Assembly (NCBI RefSeq): GCF_000715015.1
Contig: NZ_JMIW01000001.1
Location: forward strand, 372,001 to 436,000
Reading direction: 5' to 3'
From: Erythrobacter longus
GTDB taxonomy: Bacteria; Pseudomonadota; Alphaproteobacteria; Sphingomonadales; Sphingomonadaceae
Length of the DNA stretch: 64,000 nt
Shown: in pieces, positions 34,131 to 44,118 of the stretch
How positions within the stretch are numbered: position 1 is the first letter of the stretch
Layout of the letters: every line of letters starts with the position of its first letter
Program-made: the position numbers and the translations under genes
Notes under the pieces: generated by a model
Told to the model about the DNA's origin: nothing
Databases searched by the model: none
The model's input: only the letters and a program-made list of their open reading frames with translations

Positions 34131-34274
34131 ACCCAAATTGCAGAACTCGCGATGCCGCCCGATCGTGCGTGATCGGGTGTGTAAGCGGAGGATAAGGGCT
34201 CAAGGCTCTTGCCCAAGAGCTTCCACCTATGCTTACAAACCCGCACGATATCCTGAGCATGGAGTGTTCAGGGT
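34131..34274 (+). ncRNA. Candidate structured RNA, long bulged hairpin (6S-like rod)
   Basis: About 144 bases between lipA and carbonic anhydrase pair along their whole length. From outside in: ACCC/GGGT (34131/34271), GAAC/GTTC (34143/34266), ATGC/GCAT (34152/34257), ATCGTGC/GCACGAT (34162/34243), GGGT/ACCC (34175/34239), TGTAAGC/GCTTACA (34180/34231), ATA/TAT, GG/CC, and AGGCTCTT/AAGAGCTT (34203/34215) closed by a GCCC loop. Most bulges are on the 5' side; one contains GGAGG. A protein frame runs through it in phase with the anhydrase, but its composition is unlike that enzyme. A rod with bulges of this size resembles 6S RNA, but I see no proof; a 5'-UTR regulator of the anhydrase is the alternative. 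The strand is uncertain. Confidence 0.5.
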
Positions 34275-34332
34275 TCTCGGGGCGAACGGTTCAAATGAGC
34301 CGGCGTCCTGCGCATTTGGGAAGGATTGGGAC

Positions 34333-34974
34333 GTGCCGGAGTATACCGAGCTGCTAAAAGGTTATCGCCGGTTTCGAGAGGACACATATCCTCGTCAAAA
34401 AGCACGTTTTGATGAAACCGTCGCCGAGGGTCAGCACCCCAAGTTGATGATTATCGCTTGTTCGGACAGCCGGGTGGACCCTGCGCAGATATTTGACGTT
34501 GACCCCGGAGATATCTTCGTTGTCCGCAATGTCGCAGCGCTGGTTCCACCGTTTGAAACATCGCCGGGACAGCACGGTGTATCAGCCGCTGTCGAATTTG
34601 CGGTGCAAATGCTGGGGGTGCGCCAGATATTGGTCATGGGCCACGGCAGATGCGGTGGGTGCAAGGCGGCTTTGGCGCAATCGTTTGATGAGGCAGATCC
34701 GGGCGAAGGTGCATTTGTCGCCAAATGGGTAAGCCTTCTGAAGGAAGCGCGTGAACCTGTTGCCCGCAAACACGGGACAACAGGTCGAAAGGCTGAACTC
34801 GCGATGGAGTTTGCCGCTATTCGCGCCAGCCTCAAAAACCTTCGGACCTTCCCTTGGGTGGCAGAAAAAGAGGCCGCAGGTGAGCTTAAGCTGCGCGGCG
34901 CACACTTCTCGATTGTCGAAGGGGTACTCTATTCGCTCGATGAAGAGACAGGCGAGTTTCTCCCCGAGGATTAG
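34333..34974 (+). CDS. Beta-class carbonic anhydrase
   Basis: Zinc enzyme for CO2/bicarbonate exchange, 213 residues. Zinc ligands and catalytic pair are in MIIACSDSRVDP (Cys, Asp-Arg) and MGHGRCGGCKAAL (His, Cys), with FVVRNVAALVPPF and SAAVEFAVQMLGV as further beta-class marks. The GTG at 34333 (VPEYTELLKGYRRF) fits the family start and has AAGG about 10 bases upstream; the longer frame from 34138 crosses the structured RNA. A strong terminator follows. Confidence 0.93.
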   Translation: MPEYTELLKGYRRFREDTYPRQKARFDETVAEGQHPKLMIIACSDSRVDPAQIFDVDPGDIFVVRNVAALVPPFETSPGQHGVSAAVEFAVQMLGVRQILVMGHGRCGGCKAALAQSFDEADPGEGAFVAKWVSLLKEAREPVARKHGTTGRKAELAMEFAAIRASLKNLRTFPWVAEKEAAGELKLRGAHFSIVEGVLYSLDEETGEFLPED

Positions 34975-35003
34975 GTTGGGACCAACCGCGAACCACAAAT
35001 AAG

Positions 35004-35042
35004 AAAGGGGCGCTTGGCATGAAACCCAAGCGCCCCTTTTTA
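35004..35042. terminator. Strong bidirectional intrinsic terminator
   Basis: An 11-bp perfect stem GGGGCGCTTGG / CCAAGCGCCCC with an 8-base loop, preceded by AAA and followed by TTTTTATT. It lies between the convergent carbonic anhydrase (plus) and the exported-protein gene (minus) and can serve both. Confidence 0.93.
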
Positions 35043-35061
35043 TTGTTAGCCTAGCCCGTGT

Positions 35062-36417
35062 TTATTCGCTTGCGGTCGCCGGTGCAGCCGACGGCATGAC
35101 AGCAGGTGCTGCGCCTGATTTTGCCGCTTCTTGGTCGATAAAAGCCATCCAAAGCATCGCGATCGGAGCGCGAGTGCCCGAAACGCGGGCAAGCGTCGTG
35201 CGAGCAGCGGTGTAATCACCCATGCCAGCCTGAGCGATAGCAAGGCGCGTCAGCTCTTCATTGGTTTCAACCCCAGGCATAGTCAAAGCACGCTCATAAA
35301 AGCCTGCTGCCTTGGCGTATTGACCATAGCTGAGGAAGGCATCGCCCGCTGCAACAATCGTGCGAAGACCGGCACCAGACGCCTTGGCATCGCGCTCAAG
35401 AGCAGGCAGATCAGCCCGGTCAGCCGCGATACGGCTATTGGCAATGTCCAGGGCCTCGGCAAGGTAAAGGTTGTTTTCCTTCACCACGCCAGATGCCTTG
35501 CCCTCTTCAATGACCGTTTTTACCTCGCTTGGGAGGCGACGAGCATCTGCGACTTCGACGTAATAATCGTAGTCCGCTGGATCAATCAGCGCGCCAGCGC
35601 TGCGTGAAAGGCGGAACAGGTCCAACATTTCAGCGGGCTGGAAATCATTGAGGTTACGGGCGATGTTGATCGTATCGCGCCAGTTTGTGGAGCTTGGATA
35701 ATCATTAAGCCACATTGCCGCGACTTCATAAACCTGCGGTGACAGCTCGTTTTCATAAGCCACAGTAAGCCCGCGGCGATACCATGTTTCGTCGACTGGT
35801 TGACCTTGTGCCTTTTGCGCCTCGATTGCCTGGGTCAGATAGTCGAAACCGGCGCTATACTCACCGCCCGAAAAGAAGCTTTCCATCATCGCGACGCGCA
35901 AACCAGATGCCGTAACGCCTTCAGCGGTGAAATTATTGTCCATCGCAGCCTGAAGATAAGTGCGCGACTTGGGCAGTTGGCCCAACTGGTTCGCAATCTG
36001 ATAGGCGATGAAGTTATAGCGGCCCAGATTTTCAGGCGGAAGCTTTCCGCTCGCAATCATGAATTCCATACCGCGCAATTGCAGCGCTTGATCCTGCAAT
36101 TGCGTCCCAGAATTGTAGATCATCTGCCCGCCAGCAAGCTTCTCATCGCTCGAGTTCAGGAAGCCAGCAAGGTTTTCAAGCTTGTTCTTCAAGCCGGTAA
36201 GATCGGGGTTCTCGCTCTTGAGCAGTTCATCAAGAGGGACGTAAACTTCGCGGAATTCCGCAGAATAGCCACCGCCGTCGTTTTCGTCCTTCTTCTTTTT
36301 GCGCTGCGCCGCTGCCTCAGTCGGGTAAACGGCTGTTGCTACAACCGCGCCGCCTGTTGCCAATGCAATAGCAAGAGCAAGCGATGAGGTGCGTTTGCGT
36401 GAGAGAAGCGTAATCAT
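35062..36417 (-). CDS. Exported repeat-rich helical protein, unknown function
   Basis: From ATG at 36417 the product has 451 residues, with a signal peptide (SSLALAIALATGGAVVATAV, cleavage near AAA-Q) and then a Lys-rich segment (RKKKKDEND). The rest is alpha-helical and looks like degenerate TPR or alpha-alpha repeats (LGRYNFIAYQIANQLGQLPK, TWYRRGLTVAYENELSPQVY, LSYGQYAKAAGFYERAL, AIAQAGMGDYTAARTTLARV). The Pro/Ala-rich end is low complexity. GGAG lies 12 bases before the start. Upstream frame to 36540 lacks a signal and is rejected. A TPR-type scaffold in the periplasm is the best guess. Confidence 0.82.
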   Translation of the reverse strand: MITLLSRKRTSSLALAIALATGGAVVATAVYPTEAAAQRKKKKDENDGGGYSAEFREVYVPLDELLKSENPDLTGLKNKLENLAGFLNSSDEKLAGGQMIYNSGTQLQDQALQLRGMEFMIASGKLPPENLGRYNFIAYQIANQLGQLPKSRTYLQAAMDNNFTAEGVTASGLRVAMMESFFSGGEYSAGFDYLTQAIEAQKAQGQPVDETWYRRGLTVAYENELSPQVYEVAAMWLNDYPSSTNWRDTINIARNLNDFQPAEMLDLFRLSRSAGALIDPADYDYYVEVADARRLPSEVKTVIEEGKASGVVKENNLYLAEALDIANSRIAADRADLPALERDAKASGAGLRTIVAAGDAFLSYGQYAKAAGFYERALTMPGVETNEELTRLAIAQAGMGDYTAARTTLARVSGTRAPIAMLWMAFIDQEAAKSGAAPAVMPSAAPATASE

Positions 36418-36822
36418 TCGTAGTGCACTCCAAAAAGTCATTGATGGGTCCGCAAAACTGCAATGGGGTGCGGACTGGAATTGTTTCAGCGTGTAAATCG
36501 CCCTGCACCGGCCAATGGACGAGCGCGAACATATTTGCAATTTCGAACTAGCTGAAATGGGCTGAATGGCGTTTGAATGGGGATGCCTTGAGCCAATGGC
36601 CTAACGCACCTTTTACCAAATGTTACACCCTCCCGGTAGGCGTCCACGCAACCCGTTTTTGCCCGATTGAGGGCTGCCTGGTCCCATTCGCCAAACCAAG
36701 TGTGGAAAAAGGTCGAATGTCGCTGCAATGGCGGCTTGTGCATGTGGCGGAAGGGGCAATGAACGCCTACATTGGAACTTCCGGATTTTATCATTGTAAG
36801 TAAACAAAAAGGCTCATCAGCT
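36418..36822. other. Gene-free divergent region between the exported protein and gyrA
   Basis: About 405 bases with no convincing gene; the open frames here are short and lack ribosome-binding sites. It must hold both divergent promoters. It contains the inverted repeat at 36448-36475 and several scattered CAATGG/GAATGG words. No tRNA, terminator or riboswitch is apparent. Confidence 0.7.
36448..36475. promoter_or_regulatory. Inverted repeat upstream of the exported-protein gene
   Basis: GTCCGCA-N14-TGCGGAC is a perfect 7-bp inverted repeat about 30 bases from the start at 36417. It could form a hairpin in the leader of that gene or be an operator for a dimeric regulator. Confidence 0.4.
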
Positions 36823-39597
36823 TTGAGTGACGAAAACGACATTATCGACACCCCTCCAGCGTCTCCCGCAGGAGTGTATGAGCGCATCGACATCGTCGAT
36901 GAGATGAAAACGAGCTATCTCGATTACGCGATGAGCGTGATCGTCAGCCGTGCTCTTCCCGATGTGCGCGATGGATTGAAACCGGTGCACCGCCGGATTT
37001 TGTACGCTTCAAAGGTTGGCAATTTCGTTGCCGGGCGCCCTTATGTGAAAAGCGCAAAGATCGTCGGCGATGTGATGGGCGATTACCACCCCCATGGCGA
37101 CAGCGCGATTTACGACGCCCTTGCCCGTCTGACGCAAGACTGGTCGATGCGAGTGCCTTTGATCGATGGTCAGGGCAATTTTGGTTCGATGGACCCCGAT
37201 CCACCCGCATCCATGCGTTATACAGAAGCGCGGCTTGCCCGGGTGGCTGATACGCTGCTTGATGATCTTGATAAGGACACGATTGATTTCGTCGACAACT
37301 ACGATGGCCGTAAGAAAGAGCCATCGGTCCTGCCTGCTCGTTTCCCCAACCTGCTTGTTAATGGCGCAGGCGGTATTGCGGTGGGTATGGCGACCAATGT
37401 GCCGCCCCACAACCTTGGCGAGGTGATCGACGGCTGCTTTGCCTTTATGGACAATCCCGCGATCACTTCAGAAGAGTTGATCGAATATATTCCCGGCCCC
37501 GATTTCCCGACGGCCCCGTTGATCCTTGGGACAAGCGGCGCGAAGTCGGCCTATACGACGGGTCGCGGCTCTATCCTGATGCGGTGCCGCCACGAGATTG
37601 AGACACGCAAAGGCGACCGGGAAAGCATCGTCTTCACCTCCATCCCTTATCAGGTGGGTAAAGCGGGTCTGGTCGAAAAGATCGCGGACGCCGCCAAGGA
37701 AAAGCGGATCGAGGGCATTTCCGACATTCGCGATGAAAGTTCGCGCAATGGCGTACGCGTGGTCATCGACCTTAAACGCGATGCGACCGCTGAGGTGGTG
37801 TTGAACCAGATCTGGCGTCACACCCCTGCGCAAAGCTCTTTCCCGGCAAACATGCTGGCCATTCGCGGTGGGCGTCCTGAAACGCTGATGCTGCGCGACT
37901 TCATTCAGGCGTTCATTCAATTCCGTGAAGAGGTCATCACACGCCGCACCAAGTTTGAGCTTAACCGTGCCCGTGAACGTGCGCACATTTTGCTCGGCCT
38001 TGTGGTTGCGGTTTCCAACCTTGACGAAATCGTGGCGATCATTCGCGGCGCGCCAAACCCGGCGACCGCGCGTCAGCGCCTGCTCGCCAAGGAATGGCCG
38101 ATTGGCGATATTGCGCAATATATCCGCCTGGTTGAGGCGATTGAGCCGTCCGCTGACCAGGAAGGCGGCACTTATCGCCTGTCAGTGCGCCAGGTGAAAG
38201 CCATCCTCGACCTGCGTCTCCACCGCCTGACCGCGCTTGGCCGCGATGAAATCGGTGATGAGCTTAAGGAACTGGCCGACCGGATCGAAGAATACCTCGC
38301 GATCCTTGGTGACCGGGTGAAGCTTTACGAAGTTATGCGCGAAGAGCTGGAAGAGATCCGCGCCACTTATGCGACGCCGCGGGTGTCCGAGATTGCGCCT
38401 GCGTGGGACGGGCTTGACGACGAAGATCTTATTGAGCGCGACGACATGGTCGTGACGGTCACTCTGGATGGTTACATCAAGCGCACGCCGCTCAGCACTT
38501 TCCGCGCGCAAAATCGCGGCGGCAAGGGCCGCGCTGGCATGTCGACCAAGGACGAAGATGCAATCGCCGAAATGTTCGTCACATCGACGCACAATCCGGT
38601 GCTGTTCTTCTCCACCGCTGGCAAGGTGTACCGGATCAAGGTGTGGAAACTGCCTGAAGGTGGTCCAACCACCCGCGGACGTCCTATCGTAAACCTGCTG
38701 CCCGCCTTGGACGACGGGGAGACAATTCAAACCGTTCTGCCCCTTCCCGAAGATGAAGAGACTTGGGGCGCGCTGTCCGTGGTCTTTGCAACCGCCAAGG
38801 GCAATGTGCGCCGCAACTCCATGGACGCGTTCAGCAACATTCCATCAAACGGTAAATTCGCCATGCGCTTTGACGAGGATAGCGAAGACCGCTTGATCGG
38901 TGTGCGCCTTGTCGAGAACGGCGATGATGTGATGCTCGCATCCAAAACCGGCAAGGCGATCCGCTTTGCCGCCGAAGATGTGCGCGAGTTCACCTCTCGC
39001 ACCTCGACCGGTGTGCGCGGCATGAAGCTGGCCGATGACAATGAAGTCGTCTCGCTTTCGACCCTCGTCGCAACCGGCACCACTCCTGAAGAACGCGAGC
39101 AATACCTCAAATACGCCCCATACAAGGGCGATAAAGAGGGCGAGCCTGACATGACGCCGGAACGCTTTGCGGAGCTTGAGGAGAAGGAGCAATTCATCCT
39201 CACCGTATGCGCCAATGGCTATGGCAAGGTCTCAAGCTCTTACGAATACCGCAAGACGGGCCGGGGTGGTCAAGGTGTCGTGAACATCGACAATATCGAA
39301 CGCAACGGCCCTGTAGTCGCAAGCTTTGTGGTTAGCAAAGGCGATCAGCTGATGCTCGTCACCGATCAGGCGAAACTTATCCGCATGGGACTGGAATCCT
39401 TGCGCATTCTTGGTCGCAACACGGCCGGTGTGCGTCTCTTCAATGTCGGCAAGAACGAGCATGTCGTCTCGGCGGTCAAGATCGATGAGACCGAAGAGCC
39501 TGAAAACGAGGCTGAAGAAGTGATCGTTGAGGAAATGGTTGAACGGCGTGGCGGCGGGGATGAAACCTCTCCTGAAGGTCCGACCGAAACCGAGTAA
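36823..39597 (+). CDS. gyrA: DNA gyrase subunit A
   Basis: Type II topoisomerase subunit of 924 residues introducing negative supercoils. The N-terminal core shows [30 protein letters not shown], the quinolone region [11 protein letters not shown] (Ser and Asp at the positions of E. coli 83 and 87, i.e. not resistance types), and the catalytic tyrosine in SMRYTEARL. The C-terminal domain has the GyrA box [10 protein letters not shown], which separates it from ParC, and an acidic tail. The TTG at 36823 (SDENDI) fits relatives; a TTG at 36772 adds 17 residues. AAAGG precedes the chosen start. Confidence 0.96.
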   Translation: MSDENDIIDTPPASPAGVYERIDIVDEMKTSYLDYAMSVIVSRALPDVRDGLKPVHRRILYASKVGNFVAGRPYVKSAKIVGDVMGDYHPHGDSAIYDALARLTQDWSMRVPLIDGQGNFGSMDPDPPASMRYTEARLARVADTLLDDLDKDTIDFVDNYDGRKKEPSVLPARFPNLLVNGAGGIAVGMATNVPPHNLGEVIDGCFAFMDNPAITSEELIEYIPGPDFPTAPLILGTSGAKSAYTTGRGSILMRCRHEIETRKGDRESIVFTSIPYQVGKAGLVEKIADAAKEKRIEGISDIRDESSRNGVRVVIDLKRDATAEVVLNQIWRHTPAQSSFPANMLAIRGGRPETLMLRDFIQAFIQFREEVITRRTKFELNRARERAHILLGLVVAVSNLDEIVAIIRGAPNPATARQRLLAKEWPIGDIAQYIRLVEAIEPSADQEGGTYRLSVRQVKAILDLRLHRLTALGRDEIGDELKELADRIEEYLAILGDRVKLYEVMREELEEIRATYATPRVSEIAPAWDGLDDEDLIERDDMVVTVTLDGYIKRTPLSTFRAQNRGGKGRAGMSTKDEDAIAEMFVTSTHNPVLFFSTAGKVYRIKVWKLPEGGPTTRGRPIVNLLPALDDGETIQTVLPLPEDEETWGALSVVFATAKGNVRRNSMDAFSNIPSNGKFAMRFDEDSEDRLIGVRLVENGDDVMLASKTGKAIRFAAEDVREFTSRTSTGVRGMKLADDNEVVSLSTLVATGTTPEEREQYLKYAPYKGDKEGEPDMTPERFAELEEKEQFILTVCANGYGKVSSSYEYRKTGRGGQGVVNIDNIERNGPVVASFVVSKGDQLMLVTDQAKLIRMGLESLRILGRNTAGVRLFNVGKNEHVVSAVKIDETEEPENEAEEVIVEEMVERRGGGDETSPEGPTETE

Positions 39598-39618
39598 CCT
39601 TGCACCGAACGCTTCCTC

Positions 39619-39640
39619 CCCTTAGCCTTGCCGCTGAGGG
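39619..39640 (+). promoter_or_regulatory. Hairpin between gyrA and the TauD-like gene
   Basis: CCCTTAGC-cttgcc-GCTGAGGG forms an 8-bp stem (one G-T pair) 22 bases after the gyrA stop. Its 3' arm runs into the purine-rich ribosome-binding site of the next gene (GAGGGAGAGGG), so it could mask that site. No T-run follows, so termination is unlikely. Confidence 0.35.
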
Positions 39641-39649
39641 AGAGGGCAT

Positions 39650-40477
39650 TTGGAAATTCAACCATCAGGGCAAGCCTGCGGTGCGACCGTGCGAGGCGTC
39701 GACTTGGCAGGCGAACTAACGCCAGCGCTTATGGCCGACATTCACAAGGCGTGGCTGAAGCATAAGGTTCTTGCCTTTGCGGGTCAGCGGATGGACGATG
39801 ATGCGCTTGAGAGGTTCAGCCTTGCGATGGGTGACTTTGGCGAAGACCCTTTTTTCGACCCTATCGACGGGCGCAAAAACATCGCCGCCATTCAGCGTGA
39901 AGCCGATGAAACCAGCCCGTTATTTGCCGAACAATGGCATTCGGACTGGAGCTTTATGGAGCACCCTCCCAAGGCGACTTGCCTGATGGCGGTCGAAATT
40001 CCGCCCGTTGGCGGCGACACGATGTTTTGCGATCAGGCGGCAGCCTTTGCGGCGATGCCAGAGGCTCGCAAGGACGAGCTGCGCCAGATCAAGGCGATCC
40101 ATTCCGCGCGCCGTGGTTATGCGCCCGACGGTCTTTATGGTGACAGTGACAAGGGCCGCAGCATGGCGATTCGTCCCGGCAAAGCGGCCATGGCAACATA
40201 TACCCACCCCCTCATCAAGCCCCATCCTGAAACGGGCGAGGAAGTGCTTTTTTGCTCGATCAGCTATACCATCGGGTTCGAAGGTATGGACGAACAGGCC
40301 GCGATGGCGCTCCTCCTCGATCTCCACCAATGGTGCGATCAAGAACGCTTTCACTACCGCCACAAATGGGAGCCCGGTATACTGGTCATGTGGGACAATC
40401 GATGCCTTAATCACAAGGCAACCGGCGGTTATGAAGGGCACCGGCGCGAGCTCCACCGCACCACCATTGCGGCCTAA
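39650..40477 (+). CDS. TauD/TfdA-family Fe(II)/2-oxoglutarate dioxygenase
   Basis: The 275-residue non-heme iron oxygenase starts with TTG after GAGGGAGAGGG. The facial triad is visible as the His-x-Asp in EQWHSDWSFMEHPP (about 100-102) and the distal His in NRCLNHKATGGY (about 255), followed by the 2-oxoglutarate arginine in RRELHRTTI. N-terminal GATVRGVDLAGELTP is typical of TauD. The substrate could be taurine, a sulfonate, an aryloxyalkanoate or other; there is no ssu/tau transporter nearby. Confidence 0.87.
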   Translation: MEIQPSGQACGATVRGVDLAGELTPALMADIHKAWLKHKVLAFAGQRMDDDALERFSLAMGDFGEDPFFDPIDGRKNIAAIQREADETSPLFAEQWHSDWSFMEHPPKATCLMAVEIPPVGGDTMFCDQAAAFAAMPEARKDELRQIKAIHSARRGYAPDGLYGDSDKGRSMAIRPGKAAMATYTHPLIKPHPETGEEVLFCSISYTIGFEGMDEQAAMALLLDLHQWCDQERFHYRHKWEPGILVMWDNRCLNHKATGGYEGHRRELHRTTIAA

Positions 40478-40609
40478 TTCAACGCCTTCTTTGTAAACGC
40501 GCTATGCCGTTTGTCAGTACAATAGCGCAATTGGTAGAATACGGACTGCTTGCCGTACTCCGTTTTGCAACTACAACCATAAACGTAAAGCCGAAGGAGG
40601 GGCTTTTCC

Positions 40610-41962
40610 ATGCTACGATACGCCTTTGCCGCGAGCCTGTTGGCTTTCTCAACAATGCCGGGACAATTGTCTGCGCAGCAAAACGACGAAGCCGTATCCA
40701 AGCCATCACCGGCCAGAATTGCTGGCTACCACGCTGACCTGAGAGAGCTTGGTGCACGCATTAAAGCAGAGCATCCCCGCCCGTTCCGCGTTATTACCGA
40801 GACCGATTTCGACGCCCTTATCGAGCGCGAAGTCGCCCAGCTTACCGAAAACTCGACCCGCGCCGATTTCCTATGGGCGATGTCCCATGTGATCGCCTCT
40901 ATCGGATGCGGGCACAGCGCGCTGCCCTTCTTCAACCAGCAAAATCAGGAAATCTCCATCACGCAGCGCTTCCCGGCGAAAGTGCGCTTTCACGCAGGGC
41001 GCCTTTACGTGACCGATCCGATGACCAATTCAGACAGCCTGTCAAAAGGGCAAGAGATCGTCGCAATCAACGGCATATCGGTTCCCCAACTACGAGAGAC
41101 CATATTCGCTCGGATCACAGCAGACGTCCATCTTCCCACTGCCAAGGATCTGGCTACCAACGTTTACGCAACCGCATATCTTACGTATGCGCTCGAATTT
41201 CCGGAGCGATATGCCGTCACCTTGCGCGGGCAAGCAAAGCCGTTGACGCTGAAACCGCTCAATGAGTTTGCTTCCGACCCCGTACTTAGCCCGCTTGATC
41301 CGTGCCAAGAGGAGCTTTGCTACGAGCGCGACGAGACGCGCAATATCGGGATCGCGACCCTTAACCGCTTGGACTATTACGGCGGAGAGCGGGCCGACCG
41401 TTTTGTGGCGTGGTGGGCGGAGGTCATGGAAGATTTGACCACCAATGATCGCAGTGGATTGCTAATTGATATGCGTGGCGTCCTTGGCGGGTCAGGCAAT
41501 GCGGGGAGCTATATACTGCGTCATCTGACCGATCAGCCATTCAAATTTTATTCTGCGAACTCTGACAAAAGAGGGCGTGAAAGCCTGTTTCTCACCCAAG
41601 AGCCGATCGGCCAAGGATACAATGGAGAGGTTTACATTCTGATCGACGGGATGACCTACTCAGCAGCCCCCCACCTTTTTGCAATCGCACAGTCGAATGG
41701 CATCGCGACCCTGATTGGCGCTCCTGCTGGGGGCGGAAAATCGACTAATGACGGCAAACTTCGCTTCACGTCCACCAATGAAGATGTCGAGTATTTTGTC
41801 GCTCGGATGATCTTTGAAGTGGAAGCGCCAGAGCTTGGGATTGATGAGGGTGTGGAGCCAGACATCACGCTCACCTACTCGCTTACAGACACGCTTGACC
41901 GAACAGACTCCATGCGAGATCGAGCCGTTGATCTGCTTGGGATTGCCGCTTCTCGCCTGTAA
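40610..41962 (+). CDS. S41-like secreted peptidase
   Basis: The 450 residues have a signal peptide (LRYAFAASLLAFSTMPGQLSA) and a very good ribosome-binding site (GAAGGAGGGG). An N-terminal helical domain is followed by a PDZ-like stretch (YVTDPMTNSDSLSKGQEIVAING) and a tail-specific-protease core with the nucleophile region DGMTYSAAPHLFA and PAGGGKSTNDGKLRF. The segment LIDMRGVLGGSGNAG is the usual S41 substrate-cleft motif. A Cys-x4-Cys pair may form a disulfide. A lysine general base is not obvious, so activity is uncertain. Confidence 0.72.
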   Translation: MLRYAFAASLLAFSTMPGQLSAQQNDEAVSKPSPARIAGYHADLRELGARIKAEHPRPFRVITETDFDALIEREVAQLTENSTRADFLWAMSHVIASIGCGHSALPFFNQQNQEISITQRFPAKVRFHAGRLYVTDPMTNSDSLSKGQEIVAINGISVPQLRETIFARITADVHLPTAKDLATNVYATAYLTYALEFPERYAVTLRGQAKPLTLKPLNEFASDPVLSPLDPCQEELCYERDETRNIGIATLNRLDYYGGERADRFVAWWAEVMEDLTTNDRSGLLIDMRGVLGGSGNAGSYILRHLTDQPFKFYSANSDKRGRESLFLTQEPIGQGYNGEVYILIDGMTYSAAPHLFAIAQSNGIATLIGAPAGGGKSTNDGKLRFTSTNEDVEYFVARMIFEVEAPELGIDEGVEPDITLTYSLTDTLDRTDSMRDRAVDLLGIAASRL

Positions 41963-42017
41963 AAACGCGAGACTGTTTGAAGCAGGTGGGAGCATGCAGT
42001 GATTGGACCGACAAGGC

Positions 42018-42668
42018 CTATGGGACAGGTTCTTCCCCGCGCAGTGTTTGCACAACTCCCGTTGCGATCATCAATTGTCCTGCGAAATAGAGCGGCCAAA
42101 TGGCCAAGTCCGGCAATTGTCCCAAATCATATGGTCCCATTCGGCTAAAGATCAGCCAATCGCTGATCACAAACAGGATAGCCCCGATCCCCACCCGGTA
42201 ACGCGGAAACCGGCTCGTCCACGCTGCTGCTGCCATGGCGCCAAGGGTAACCGAATAAACCGCAATAAGCGGATTATTGCTCAGCAGATACGAAAGTGCA
42301 GGTACCGCAATCAAGAGCGTTAGCCCCAAGAGGTTTTGACTGAACGAGGGGTTCTCGCGCCGATTGCGCAGATAAAGCGCGATGGCAACGCAGTGCGAAA
42401 GCGCAAAAAGGCCCCCGCCCACTTCAAACCAAAGCTCCAACGCCATGTCCGCAAGCGCCGAAATTGCCAGAGCCGCAGCCACGATGAACCCATCCAGGCC
42501 CGGTGCGCGGCGAAGGGCGTAAATCGCCAGAGAGCCCACCCCGGCCCCTTTGAGCAGGATCAGCCAAATCCCGCCAATCGGATTGTCTGACAAAAAGTAA
42601 TGGGCAAACGCCGCAATCACCCCGGCCAGCAGCAATGGACGATGCTCTACAAGCGCGCGTTTGGGCAT
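42018..42668 (-). CDS. YhhN/TMEM86-family membrane protein (lysoplasmalogenase-like)
   Basis: The 216-residue protein has about seven to eight membrane helices. Family motifs are LLKGAGVGSLAIYAL near the N-terminus, ALADMALEL, FALSHCVAIALYL, GAMAAAAWTS and GAILFVISDWLIFSRM at the C-terminus. The eukaryotic relative TMEM86B hydrolyses lysoplasmalogen; the activity here is unproven. It is divergent from trmFO. Confidence 0.85.
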   Translation of the reverse strand: MPKRALVEHRPLLLAGVIAAFAHYFLSDNPIGGIWLILLKGAGVGSLAIYALRRAPGLDGFIVAAALAISALADMALELWFEVGGGLFALSHCVAIALYLRNRRENPSFSQNLLGLTLLIAVPALSYLLSNNPLIAVYSVTLGAMAAAAWTSRFPRYRVGIGAILFVISDWLIFSRMGPYDLGQLPDLAIWPLYFAGQLMIATGVVQTLRGEEPVP

Positions 42669-42732
42669 GGGTCCCTTCCTCCAACACCGAACAGTCTTGA
42701 AGACGGCTTAGCACGAGGCTAGATCGCCCGCC

Positions 42733-44118
42733 ATGACAACACTTTCTAAAACGTATGATGTGCACATCATTGGCGGCGGGCTCGCCGGGTCTGAGGCCGC
42801 GTGGCAATTGGCCAATCGCGGTGTGAAAGTGCGTCTTTCTGAAATGCGTGGAAGTGGAGAGATGACCCCCGCCCACCAAACCGATGGGCTTGCGGAATTG
42901 GTGTGCTCCAACTCCTTCCGCTCGGACGATGATACCAAGAATGCGGTTGGCCTGCTCCACCACGAGATGCGCCAGCTCGATTCCATTATCATGCGCGCAG
43001 GCGAGGTCGCACGCGTACCCGCAGGAAGCGCGATGGCGGTGGACCGAGATGTGTTTTCACAGGAGGTCGAGAAAGCCCTTGGCGACCATCCCAATGTGGA
43101 AATCGTGCGCGAGCGGGTCGATCAATTGCCGGATGCTGGCCTCACCATTGTCGCAACAGGCCCTCTGACCGCGCAAAGTCTTGCGGAGAGCATTATCGGC
43201 ACCACCGGCCACGACCGACTCGCCTTCTTCGATGCCATCGCGCCCATCGTTCACCGCGACAGCATTGATATGTCCAAATGCTGGATCCAATCACGCTGGA
43301 ACAAGACAACGGCGGCCTCCAATGAAGACGGCGATTACATCAATTGCCCGATGACCAAGGAGCAGTACCTCGCTTTTCATCAAGGTTTGATGGACGGCGA
43401 AAAGGGTGAGTTTCAGGAATGGGAAAAGGACACGCCCTATTTCGATGGCTGTATGCCAATCGAGGTCATGGCAGAGCGCGGGGTTGAAACGCTTCGCTAT
43501 GGTCCAATGAAAGGCGTTGGGCTCGACAACCCGTTTGATACCAATGACGAATTCCCTCAAGGCAAATGGCCTTATGCCGTGGTGCAGCTGCGTCAGGACA
43601 ATAAGCTGGGCACGCTCTGGAACATGGTGGGTTTCCAGACCAAGCTGAAATACGGCGCTCAGGTGGAGCTTTTTCGCACTATTCCGGGCCTGGAAAACGC
43701 AGAGTTTGCGCGGCTTGGTGGCCTGCACCGCAACACTTTCCTCAATTCGCCCGAGGTACTGGACCGCCAGCTTCGACTAAAAGCTGCGCCCCATATCCGT
43801 TTTGCCGGCCAAGTGACCGGTTGCGAAGGCTATGTCGAAAGTTCGGCGATTGGCCTTGTCGCTGGCCTTATGACAGCCAAGGAATTGGCGGGCGAAGAAT
43901 GGACATCCCTTCCGGCAACCACCGCGATGGGTGCGCTGTTGAGCCATATTACCGGCGATGCCGATGCGGCGACATTCCAGCCTATGAATGTGAATTTCGG
44001 CCTCTTCCCGCCTTTGCATGAGGTCAAGAAAAAGCAGCGCAAGGAAGCCTATACTTCCCGCGCAAAGGCCGATCTGGCATCATGGATCAACGGCGCGCGC
44101 GAGGCCGTGCCCGCCTAA
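42733..44118 (+). CDS. trmFO: Methylenetetrahydrofolate-tRNA (uracil-5) methyltransferase TrmFO
   Basis: FAD- and folate-dependent enzyme making m5U54 in the tRNA T-loop. The 461 residues start with the FAD fold ([21 protein letters not shown]) and show [36 protein letters not shown] and the C-terminal [22 protein letters not shown] motif (here [20 protein letters not shown]). Its stop overlaps the stop of the convergent EF-hand gene by four bases. Confidence 0.95.
   Translation: MTTLSKTYDVHIIGGGLAGSEAAWQLANRGVKVRLSEMRGSGEMTPAHQTDGLAELVCSNSFRSDDDTKNAVGLLHHEMRQLDSIIMRAGEVARVPAGSAMAVDRDVFSQEVEKALGDHPNVEIVRERVDQLPDAGLTIVATGPLTAQSLAESIIGTTGHDRLAFFDAIAPIVHRDSIDMSKCWIQSRWNKTTAASNEDGDYINCPMTKEQYLAFHQGLMDGEKGEFQEWEKDTPYFDGCMPIEVMAERGVETLRYGPMKGVGLDNPFDTNDEFPQGKWPYAVVQLRQDNKLGTLWNMVGFQTKLKYGAQVELFRTIPGLENAEFARLGGLHRNTFLNSPEVLDRQLRLKAAPHIRFAGQVTGCEGYVESSAIGLVAGLMTAKELAGEEWTSLPATTAMGALLSHITGDADAATFQPMNVNFGLFPPLHEVKKKQRKEAYTSRAKADLASWINGAREAVPA

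Noticed and set aside
34138..34332. N-terminal extension of carbonic anhydrase from a TTG
   Set aside because: The added 65 residues are Arg/Cys-rich and unlike the family, and the DNA is explained by base-paired structure; the GTG at 34333 has a ribosome-binding site.
40501..40609. tRNA-like look of the leader before the S41-like gene
   Set aside because: No acceptor stem or T-arm (no TTCGA-type loop) can be built; it is only a leader with a short hairpin.
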